A program made the position numbers and the translations under genes. Below are positions 34,515-46,600 of a stretch of 64,000 bases of DNA, in pieces. Numbering within the stretch: position 1 is the first letter of the stretch; the number at the start of each line of letters is the position of its first letter. The notes below the pieces were generated by a model, which did no database searches, was not told the origin of the DNA, and worked only from the letters and a program-made list of their open reading frames with translations. This stretch comes from Siphonodentalium dalli (taxonomy: Eukaryota; Mollusca; Scaphopoda; Gadilida; Siphonodentaliidae): the NCBI GenBank assembly GCA_032622095.1, contig CP136064.1:215652205-215716204 (forward strand), given 5' to 3'.

Positions 34515-34688
34515 TTACTGTGGTTCTTTAAGTGGAATGTCTTCTGCTGTACCATTGACGAGGCCCTCCTTATCGTCTATTGTATACACAGTCTCCGCAA
34601 AGTTGTTATATTTATAAAAGACAGCCATAATTACGAAAATGATGGTGACAACAGCCAGAAGAATGGCGAACAGGAAGAACTCTGCCGT
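34515..34688 (-). CDS. SLC15A: SLC15A last exon: TM12 and C-terminal tail, stop
   Basis: 58 codons including TAA (34515-34517). It opens TAEFFLFAILLAVVTIIFVI, the last membrane segment, then FYKYNNFAE and an acidic cytoplasmic tail ending LKEPQ. The acceptor is TTTCTTTACAG, phase 0. The exon is boxed in by transposons: the TA duplication of a foldback MITE touches the stop codon, and a CCCTTTCTATAC-type MITE fragment begins about 28 bp upstream of the acceptor. Confidence 0.92.
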   Translation of the reverse strand, partial: TAEFFLFAILLAVVTIIFVIMAVFYKYNNFAETVYTIDDKEGLVNGTAEDIPLKEPQ

Positions 34689-37600
34689 CTGTAAAGAAAA
34701 GAATCAACTTTTTACAACCTTTCAATACTAAATGGATTCTCCCACCCAGTTATAACATTATACGCTGCAATACCTCGTCTCATTTATCCCTTTCTGTACT
34801 GAATGGATTCTTCCATTGAACTATAAAGTATACATTGGATTGGTCTATTATTCATTTGGAGTGGTATTCAGGGAAAATGAGCAGATGACAGAAGTAGGAA
34901 AAAATATGAAAAGAATTTATGTTCTTTGGTGGGAAATGTTCAGATAGTCGTTTGTTGAACTTATTATCTAAACATTTCCTGACGGATAACTACTCTTCAA
35001 TGATTATTTAGTGTAGAAAGGGTTAAACCTTTATCAGTTCTTATTATTGCCAACATTAAAGATGCACTGACCGATTTGGCACAGTAAAACCACATTCTAT
35101 AAGTTTTCTATACCAGTAAATAATTATATTTTACCCGTGAGCCCATTAACAGGTTATGATGACCAGATATCTACTATCAAATGAGGAAATTTTAAAGGTA
35201 CTCAATCCGATTAAGCACCCCTAAATTACTATTTCTTTGGCTTCGGGAGTCAAAAATATTTGATTCGAGTCGAGGAACCCACCTTCAAAGCTCAGTGATC
35301 AGATATCAATTTTTGAAGTTATTGAAGTTATTGTTAATAGTAACCACTTGATTTTAAAGTTATCCATCTTACACCCGCAATTTGTCTGTTTGAGCTGGAG
35401 CAAGTGTACCACATCTCCAAAATTTAACACACTTCAAAAATTGATATCTGATCACTTTGAGCTTTGAAGGGTGCATTCCTTGACTCAAATCAAATATTTT
35501 TTACCCCCGAATCCAAAGAAATAGTAATGTAGGGGTGCTTAATCGGATTAAGTACCTTTAACATGTTTGGAATGTTTGTCAATCTAGCAAATATTCCAAT
35601 GATCGCATCTTATAAGGAGCATCTAAGATTTTTTTCCAAAAGTGGTAGATAACAAGACAGTCAAAGACTGTGGGGTCGCTCACCAGACTGCAAAGACTGA
35701 TAAGACTGGGTCTTTGGAGACCACAACAGTCAGAACTTTTCATAATCACTTTAAAAGAAGTAGATCTAAACAGGATATGTGGCTAGAGAGGCTTCATGAA
35801 TGTAGATCAGTGAATATCAAATTACCAAATCTACAAAATCTACCTTGAAATTACCAAATCTAACTTGAAATTACCAACTGTACACTAGTGATCACCCCCT
35901 CCTCCAGCTCAAGAAGTCCCCTCTCGCCCGGGCTCCAGACTCCCAAGTTTTAGGTTGAAATTTCACAACCAACATCTCAAACTTTCTCAATTGTTGGAAA
36001 TTTTCAATCTCACAAGCGCTTTATATAAAACCATTTAGACATGTTTAACTCTTTCAACCCGGCGGCCCGCTGTAGCGGGCACGACGTCATTTACGTTCAC
36101 CCCGGTGGCCTGCTACAGTGGGCTGGCGAAACCATTCTCACTTCCCTACTTTAAAACTAAATATTATAAACTTTATATTCAAGAAGGATCAATGTATATA
36201 CCATATAGCAACGGTTGTTAGGGTTGAACCAAGCTGAGATGATTGTAGAACTAGAATAATTCCCACAGACAATGGACACATATGTATATATATATCAAGT
36301 TCCATGCTTGTTATTTCGATGAAAAAAATAACGAATTCACGCAGGTCTCATTCTGATAACAGAGGGTTAATTGGTACCTTGTATAGCTAAGAATCTTACA
36401 CATAGCAACCGTTGCTAACCAAACATGATACGAAAAATGCTCTTTGCTCATACCAGATGTACTATAATGTACTATTCGGTATGAAATGCGATTGCTATCC
36501 AATATTTCTGTTACATTATATACCAATTTACATGGTATGGGTGATTTTTTTTAACAACCCTGTGGTTGCCTAGCAACCGTTGCCAAGGATGGTCATGCCA
36601 TGCGTGTGATCATACCCGAAAACGATGAGTATGGTCCAATGTATATATGGGCCAAGTTTCCTGTTTGTACAATATCTATCTCAATTTTAGCGCATGGTAC
36701 TAGCACTGAAACGCATTTCAGAGAATTATCAGTAATTAATCCAGTGTTTGGTGGAATTTCCCCATGGAAATCCAGTGGTGAAAGAGTTAAAGCCCAATTA
36801 TCCATGGACCCAAAAACACTATATGTATGTCAGATTAATCAGTCAGGTAGTTCCAAGGTAGACGTTTTAATGAATTTTGTATTTTAATGATTTTTTAGAC
36901 ACAAAAGTCTTAAGTCCCCATAGTCCCGTCATTTCTTAACGGGTTGACCTCATGTTAACAGATCTGAATCTCGGTCACTAAAGGATGTAATATTACACCC
37001 TAAAACTAATACCTGTCAGAAGGCTCAAACGAACAAAAGTGGCCACTTAAGAGTTTAAAACACCTGCAAGTAAAGTAAATAGCTTCAGAAGACATGGAGA
37101 CGACATTCGCTTCGGAGCTAAGGGCTAATAATGTATCAGCCGAGTACTTGCCGGGAAAGGTACGGAAACGCCCACCAACACAGTTAAACCCAACTGACCA
37201 ATCACAGGCTACTGAATCCATGACAGAAAGGCAGCCAGGAACCGAAATTCCAATGTCATTAAGGTGGAAATCCACAAAAACTAAAATTGTACTAACGACG
37301 GCAGGTAGGTAATGAAAAGCAGACCAAGGGCCACCGCGCCCCAACTGTTCTAGCTCTGCTGACTGGTCCCCGACGAGTCGATGGCGCAAGGTATCCCTTC
37401 TGGGACGGATGGGGTGCCCCTCCAATGGGACCCTGTTCCGGAGACAACCATCGCCCGAAGTGCGAATCGAGAGGGCGGATCATATGATCTGGCATCCGAC
37501 ACCCAATGCTAGTGAATCTCGCATGAGGGGAAGCAGCTGGCAAGAATCTTCTTCCGGCTGTATGAAGTGTGCCCAACACGATTCATATGCTGCCCATTAG

Positions 37601-40600
37601 ATGCAACATTATCCTGCATTGGCAATTCCTGAGGTCAGCAAAAGACCTGGCTTAGTATATTAAATGAGACCACTAGGCGAATCAAGCACTATCAGGGAAA
37701 ACAAAACCATTATGTACCGACAACCGAGCCCATAAGAAGAATGACGTATTAGAACCAAAGGCCGATATCACAGAAGCCATTTCGTTCTTTTCCACACTAA
37801 TACGCCATGTTGCCCATTAAGCCCGAGCGGGGTGGCTGAACTAGACCTCATGTCAACAGCGTTCTGAAATTGAGCATATGTCGAACTATGGATAATGGAC
37901 TCATCTATGTATGACTGGACAACAAAAGTGAAATCCATGTTGAGTTAGAACTGAAAGCAACCCGAAGACAAAAGATATGCAAATGCACCAACCTAAAATA
38001 TACAACCATATTGAGAGGATAAACCCTATAGCTGGTTATTTGGCAACCATACCTGTAGGTGGTTTCCTTATTAAAATGAGATGAAACACTCCGGTAGGAT
38101 GAGGTCGAGATAAATCATGTATGCTTGTTTATCTCTGATTCTTGCGTCCCAAATCGAGATGTAAATATTTACCCTTTCGCGCACCCGAACCAGTCCAGAA
38201 CATGTCTTAAAAGTCAGGAAAATGAAAGGGCGAGAGTCATATACTAATCTAGTGATATGAATGACACCCCCCTCCAAAGAATAATCCTAAAGACTATAGA
38301 CATTCTCCAGCAAAGCCCGTGACCACGGAAGAGCTGGATGGAACATTGAAAGAAGCAACAACTTATAAAGCAAGAAGTTGAACACATCCCAATCCGAGAA
38401 CAGTAAAATGTTTGAATACCTCTCAAGATGGTCGATCCCATGTCGCTAAGTGTGCAGTCCGATGGCATAACCACCCAGCTCTGACGACGTTTGTGCAGGG
38501 TACAAATTGACTGACCGCACAGGGCAAGTTGCTACCCAAATGCGAACTAAAGCCATGCAACTTGGATCCTATTTCCTCATTTTACTGTCCCTGGGTACGC
38601 CAACAGTCGTCCCGAATATACAAATTGGAGTCCCTTTCGATAGTCCAGGAAGCCCACCAAATGCGGCCAATGGGTTCGATGGGTAGCCCCAACCCGCGTC
38701 CTGTTTGGTGGGACTATTGTCCTGAGCGCTAATTACGCCAATGAAGGGAACACTATATATAGACAAGTGTCAGTGTCCTGGTCGTAAATGGTTTTATCTC
38801 TTCCTTGGAACCCTCGAAACAAGGGAAATCACTCTGATGTTCTGTTAAATTGTATATGATTGTAGAACAATGTCAATGCTATCAAATCATGTCAATCTGA
38901 GGTTATTTGCTAATCAAAATTCGACATTAATTTTCTTCCTGCGCTTGGCTGCATCAGAGAACACTGAACAACTAACTGAGCTCCCTCGTAAGCGCATGTA
39001 AAGGTGACCCGAAAGGAATGTCAAAAGCCCTTTCACCTCGTGCTGGAGCTACTGCTCGATCTGATCCCGATCTCCATCCGTCGATGCCGGCGATGGGGTG
39101 TTAACAGCACAAGACACCACGACAAGCTTCATTTCTAATTGCATGTGAGGTCTGGTCATTGGGGACCCCTGAGGAATGTCCAGAGCCTGTACATCTCGGG
39201 GATGGAGCAGCAGCTCGTACTGATCCCGATATCCAACCGACCGAACTGGCGATGGGAGGTTAGTAGGTACCAGTTTCCAAGCAAGCTTCCTGCTATAATG
39301 GCGTCATGGAATAAGATCTTTGGTTTTCATTGAAAATCAAACCCGAAGTAACTGGCAGCTGTTGGCCAGAATGCGGCCAGTAACCTGTCTGCCAAGCCCC
39401 CGGAGGTGGTGGCTTATAATAAGGAGGAAACAAGCCTGTGAACTGTGATCCCATTCCAAGCCCAGCTGGGGCAGAAGGCATAAAGGATAAACTTTCAGGT
39501 GCCAAATAATAGCGTAAACGTAATAATTTTTTAGAGAAAATGTCTCCTAATTTGAATTGAGACTAAGTAAAATGGCCATTCTACTAGTAATTTTAGCCCA
39601 AATTCCCACACACTATTATCATAAGGCACCGGAGAGCATGGTCAGGGTGTATCCCTCAGCCGCGCTGACCCCGAGATGACAACTTGTAGCGATGGACGGC
39701 GTGTGTCGAGTGTTAGTAGAGCTGAATCACAGCCGTCCTGGGCACGCCAACCGCCAACGGTAGACCCGAGGAAGCAGATTGACGTCCCGTTCGATAGTCC
39801 AGGGAGTGCACCAACTGTGACTAATGGGTTCGATGGGTAGCCCCAACCCGCGCCCTGTTTGGTGTGACTATCGCCCCGAGTGCTAATTACGCCAATTAGA
39901 GGAACACGATATATCGTCAAGTGTCAGTGTCCTAGGGGAAGCAACTCGTGGAAGCTACGGGTTCGATGGGTAGCCCCAACCCGCGTCCTGGGTGGTGTGA
40001 CTATCGCTCCGAGTGCTAATTACGCCAAGTAGAGGAACCCTATATATCGACTTTCGTTCTCTACTCTTGGGACCCTCGACACGAGGGAAAGCGACTTCAA
40101 GGGGAGCTACGGGGAAGGCGATTCATGAACCTGGTCTTACCTCGATTAGCAGTCCTGTGAAAGTAATTAATGTGATTGCGAACAATCACAAATACACCTG
40201 TTGTGTTATGTTACCATGTCTGTGGCAACCAATGCAGTAACGGCCCCATTGGCATTGTTAATCATCCAGGGTGAAAAAGGTTCAAATTTACATTCGGGAT
40301 TTTACAATCCTATCAGCCTATTTCACAAGCATTTAAACACTGCTTTTTCCATCAGTTGTACACCAGACGATGATTGTCAACGTCTAAAGAAAGCCGTCAA
40401 ACAAAAAAATGAACTCGAAAGTAAGTCACCTAATTTCGTGATACCTTTAACCACCGTCAACGCACGTGGTAACTTAAATAACACGTCATCTGTATGCCAT
40501 AGATTTGTTATAAAGAAAACGATCAGCGGCTGTAGTCATATCCAATGGTGCCTCGAATGTTCTGCCTTTAATAGGCAATAAACGCTGCATATTGTCTGCA

Positions 40601-43600
40601 TAGACAACGGATATGAAATCATTGACCGATTAAAATTATGGAAGACAATGTCCGTTAAAACGAAACGAGTCATCCGATTCCGATATTATATTCGGAACAA
40701 ACCGCGTAATCTTTATGTGAATTGTACATAATTTTCAACTATAAGCAAAGAAATAATGTTGCTTGTATAATACAAAAACAAAACTGTTTTTGATATACAA
40801 AAAACTGTAACTTAGCTTCATGGGAGAGACGTCCTCCGGCCTAGGAGGGATGAAAAATATGGCGATTGCGCTAAGTGTCGGCGATCAAGTGATTACACTG
40901 TCGTGAACACAACAGAAGATATGTACCATAGAATTTTCGTACCGTTTTTTCAACTCGGAGAGTTAACCCCTCCTACCTTGGGATATATACCATATAGTTC
41001 AGTGGGCAAGATACCTTTGAAGGAGATATGATTGTCTCCAGATTCCAGTTCATTTAACCCTTTCTATATTAAATAGAATCTCCCACTCAGTTATAAGTAA
41101 ACATTGGAATGATCTATTATTCTTCTAGACTCTAGAGGGATGTTCCATAATATAAGCAGACGACAGATTATACAAATGCAGATTCCTAATTAGTTTAGGC
41201 AAATGTTCAGATAATAAGTTCAACAAATTTACCCTGTTGAAGTTATTATCTGAACATATCTTAACCTCTTCGCTGCTATGACGTCCGTACCTATTACGGA
41301 CGTAAAAGTGCACGGCGTATGCTATATGGTCCGTAGTACCTACAGACCTACTTCAGCATGCTAGCAGTAGGCCATTATTCATAACTAGAACTCAGAGATC
41401 GGTGCATCAAAATAACTGTATCTCGATGTTTCAAACAGTGTATAATGTTCCACGATTCTGAACGATAATAGCCTTTCAATTGAGTCAGTTGTATGGTTCT
41501 TGTGACATTCCCATTATATTTTTCCACTGCAAAATGGCAATAACATCAACAGCCCAGCACACGACGTCATAACTTCCATTAGCAGCGAAGATGTTAAGGA
41601 ACTACTCGTCAGTGAGTAATTAGTATAGAAAGGGTTAAACAATACAAAGTTTTTGACTAACATAATTATTATACTTATTAATTATAATTTCCTGTTGATC
41701 TGAGCTGAGATTGAATGATTATTAGTAACAGATGTGTTGCTTCACTAACTTTATTATGCTTGCATGCATGTTATTGACCATCCTGTTTTCTTAGCTCCAA
41801 CAGACTGAATGTAGAAGCTAGAATACAGCTAGAATAATATCAGGTTGGTTCTGATGATAAACAATTAAGGATTTTTTTTTAAATGTTTCACTGGAACAGA
41901 TCACTTGCTGCATATTTATGTTAAACTCACCTGGCTTGGAATATAGCGACTGCCAGATACAACCACTACAATTAGGTTACCAATGGCAGATGTGAGAAGC
42001 CACATGGCCTGTATCATCGACTTCATGGATCTGGGAGCCTGTGGAGAAGATATCATAGGTAAGAAGAGCACCGCTATGCTTTTGCAACAGACTTATTTAG
42101 CGGCCGCAAATTATATATAACTCTGGTAGAATGGGTGAACAAGGCTGGAATGGGCTGAATTTTAATATGGGCATCCTAGATACCAGACACAAAAAATATA
42201 TATCTTCTTGAATGCCCAATTTGCCTCATCAAACTAATACCACCCGTAGGGAGCTCCACATTCATGAGCAGAGGACACTTAGAAGTACATGCTTCAATTT
42301 GTGAGTGGCTCCGCATAGGCGTCTAAGCTAGGATAGCAGATGTACAATATGTGAGAATAGGAGAATGCATGTTCAGTTAGACCGATGCTACCCACAGAGA
42401 GCCCCCACAGACTTGAACAAAGAAGTACACACTTCACTCTGTGTGAGGCACTCTAGTGTACACTAAGGTACACTTCACACAAGCTATGCTCTGGCTAGCA
42501 GATCGTATTTTTTAGGTCGTATCGGTGATTTGTTTTGATTGTCACACAACAGGCGCGACAATATAACATAAGGTTAGCAAAGTAGAGTCTCTGCTCTACT
42601 CGCTTGCTGTGTGAGTAAATTTCAGCTCAAGTGGGTACCCACGAGAAAGCATGTGCCAAAACTATAGGATTAAGACCAATTGGGTGGCAATCAAAACAAA
42701 AAGCCGATATGACACAAATACAGCCATTAGCCAGGGCATAGCTCCTAAACACAAGTTAAACTTACCTGAGAATAAGAGAATGACATTCCAGTTATAGAGA
42801 AGAGGATCTCTCCAATAGTAATCAATATATACTGAGGTATCATCACCATCATTGAAATAGTATTTGGATATATTGTCGTTACTTCAAAAGACTTCCACTG
42901 AAATGTATAACATAACTAGCAGGTTAGCCCGCCACCGGCGGCTTGTCCGAAACATGACATTTTTTTATATTTTTATTTTTTATTTTTAGCTCCACGCGTT
43001 TCAATAAGAAAAATTTGTACCCGGTAGCTCCACCTGTTTCCTATATCTGGTCTGCGCATTCACATAGCAAATTTCAAGTCGATAGCTCCACCCGTTTCCG
43101 AGATCTCGTCTGCGCATGCGCTGCACGGGCGTCGCACGGGCTTGGCGACCCGATAAAATTTGTACCCGGCGCAAGATACATTCACATAGCAAATTTCAAG
43201 TCGATAGCTCCACCCGTTTCCGAGATCTCGTCTGCGCATGCACTGCACGGGCGTCGCACGGGCTCGCCAATACGGCCACGACCACCGCCTGGTCAAACTA
43301 CACACACGTACCAAGTTTCGTCCCGATCGGTCGAGAATCGTAGATTTGTATGAAGTACCCACACACACACACACACACACAAACATAAATATATAAGAGA
43401 GATAAGTAAATTAGATAGATATTTTACAGACAATGACACTGTAGTTCAACTTGGGGAGGCGTTAAAATAATTCTACGCTGAGCCATCAATAAAATAATAA
43501 AGAAGAAGGAAAGTCAAAAAGTTTCAGTAAATGGATTGTATTGTGTAAATGAAACTTTTAATTTCAAACATTTCTCCAACAAGAGGTACGCTGTCGCGTG

Positions 43601-46600
43601 GCATTTGTCCCCGACCGTAGCAATTCAGATTAAGCATGGACGAAACTGCGGATATCTGAGGAGGTCTATATGACCATTCCAAAAGAAGTTTGTACCGAAA
43701 TGTTGACTAAAAATCCACCGACTAATGTCAGGTGGCATATCTTTTGATCCGGAAACCCAAAAACAAGCGAAAATTCAAATTTTCTAAGTTGAAAAAAGGC
43801 CCATAACTCTGGCAAAAATCATCAGATCATACCCAAATTCGCACTTGACATGTATTTTCATATAACTGATCCACAAAAATACGGGATTTTCAATCGTACC
43901 ACCAAAGCTCACGCTATCATCTGGAAACCCAAAAAACAAGAGAAAAATTGAATTTTCTAAGTAAAAAATTGCCATAACTCTGGTGAAAATGGGTGGACGA
44001 AACCCGCGCTATGCATGTAGCTGTTCCCCCATGCTGCTCTATCACCATACCAAATATCAGCTAAATCTACCCAGCGGTTGCTGAACAATAATGCAAAATG
44101 TTTGTACGGACGGACAAAATTGAATTTTCTAAGTCAAAAAAGGGCCATAACTCTGGTGAAAATGGGTGGATGAAACCCGCGCTATGCATGTAGCTGTTTC
44201 CCCCAAGCTGCTCTATCACCATACCAAATAACAGCTAAATCTGCCAAGCGGTTGCTGAACAATAATGCAAAATGTTTGTACGGACGGACGTACAGACGGA
44301 CGGACTGACTGAGATGTCGACTATATACCCGCCGACTTCAAGTCGGGGGCATAATAAATGTGGGCTGCAGGGTGTAGCGATGGATTCAAATGTGAAATCC
44401 AAAATGGCTGCTGAAAGAAAAAATTTGAAAGCTTCCATCTAGAGGTCACCACAAAAAACATGGATGAGGGATGTGGCATGTAGGTTGTGCCAAAGGATTT
44501 AGTCATGGAAAGAGTAAAATCCAAGCTGGTCACTCACAGCTATGTAAAATACAAGATGGCTGTCTGCGGCCATCTTTTTCATTGAAAATCGTTCAAATTC
44601 GATAGCTCACATCTAGAGGTGATCCTAATCATGCCTGTAAATTTTCAAAACATTTAACCGATATATGCGGACTGCAGGGCGGGCCGATGGATTCAAATTT
44701 GAAATCCAAGATGGCTGCTTGCGGCCATGTTTTTAAAAAAATTTAGGAAATAATCAATCGGAAATTAACAGATCCTTATGCAGTTTTTTGATGATCAGAT
44801 GAGGAATGTGGCATGTAGGTTGTGCCGAAGGATTTAGTCATGCAAAGAGTAAATTCCAAGATGGCCACTTGCAGCTAAGTTTTTTTTTAACCGATTTCAG
44901 AAGATCCATATGAAGTTAGGTGATGATCACATGAGGGATGTGGCCTGTAGGGTGTGCCAAAGGAAATTGTTGGTGGATGCATGGACGACAGATGCCAACC
45001 CACGGCAATAGCTCAAAATTGACCTTGTCAAGTTGAGCAAAAAATTAGGAAAAGCCATTTCAATTTCTAATATTTAGATGATTAGTACTGTCTACCTATG
45101 TAAATTAAGCTGCAATAAGAGCCATATGTGAACTGTATATGATATGGATATGTGGGAATTGATAAGCTGAAGAGATTCAGACATTTGACCTGGGAATTGG
45201 GAAAATGTATACATTTTTATTAATAAACAGGTCCCTGACAGCCATAAATAACATAGAAATTTCACACAGAAGACTGATCATGTGTTACATCTCATTAGTT
45301 TATGATGTGGATGTGATGTTATTCTGGAAGCACAATCTGCTAGAAGTCTTGGATGTTATACTTTTATAACAGGGTTTCCGCTAGAGGGTAGGGGAATGGG
45401 GCCTGTTTGTAGATAGGGGAAAACACGAACACCTGCTTCGAAAATTTAGAAAAGTGCAACACTAGAAATGCATTGTCCAGCACGCCCAGAACGCGAATTA
45501 CGATTATAATTCTGGTATGTATACATTCTCAAAATTAAAACAAGAAATGTGACAATTTACATCGTTTATGTGATACAACAGTCAGTCAATTAACAACATT
45601 ATTGTGATTGAACTGAGTGAAATAAAAACAAACTTTTAACTGAGACTAGCTTCAGATTTATTTTTTATTTCCGGTGGGTAGAATAATTAAATGTACTATG
45701 ATATTTCGTACCAGTTAAAATTCAACTATACTCTTCGCATGAGGAGGTGCCTCGCCAAGTCATCAAGGGAAGTTCATGACCAACAGTAACATTCACTCGT
45801 CTTTTAAAAATTAATTCGATCTACGAACACTGGTTTAAAAAGATTGGAACTATTTTGTTGTCGCATTCAATCATTTGGGGGTCGCACAATTGAAATTACC
45901 TCGAGAGAATTGCTGCTATCGGTGGGAAAGTGTTAGCTATGATGCTTCATTGTGCGGGGGGGGGGGGGGGGGGGGGGGGGGTCACACAATTGAAATTGAC
46001 TCAAGAGTATTGCTATCGGTGGGAAAGATATATACTTGGTAACCAACGAAGCTATGACGCTTCATTGGTAGAGTTACGTCACAAATATCGCATTCGCATC
46101 GTACACAAAATATATCGTTTCCGGCTATATATTACGAATCGATATACTGAGGGTTTTACGGTTACACGAAATTCCAGGGTTTTCAAGGAGTTTGCATTAA
46201 AACAAGGGGTTCAAGGGCCCTGGGAGGGGAATGCGTCAGGGGAAAACTCAGGAAAACTAGGCTAGGGGAAAACTTGGCTAGGGGAACGGGGCCGTCAAAG
46301 GGACCCCCTGCCGGTATAGCGGAATCCCTGTTTATAAAAACACAAATGTCATAAGGAATTGCAAACCAGAAATACATGCAATTTATGTGTCTATTACATG
46401 CCAGATCAACATATTCTAGCTAATATCTGGGAATTTCTCCCAAGCCTTGAAATATTTTGTCTGTCATTTGCAGAATGAGGTCCTCAGAGGGTGAATTTAG
46501 TGACGCTATCAAGCACAGCAGGCTAGCATCACCAAATTTACCCTCTGCTTAGGCTTCATCTTCTGTGAAGTATCTATTGACTCAAATAAACATTGTTTTT

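Noticed and set aside
37006-37425. 139-codon minus-strand ORF in the GC-rich block
   Set aside because: Cysteine-rich but without a recognisable domain; it overlaps, in antisense, the weak RNase H-like phrase.
40201-40581. 126-codon plus-strand ORF
   Set aside because: No family resemblance, opposes the host gene and has no splice or promoter context.
43426-45010. Conserved CAAGATGGC phrases as YY1 sites or a regulatory array
   Set aside because: The phrases belong to repeated modules of a dispersed element also found at 16694-17420, so repetition explains them.
45930-46265. 111-codon ORF
   Set aside because: It begins in the poly-G tract and lies inside the CAGGGTTTCCGC element; no protein features.
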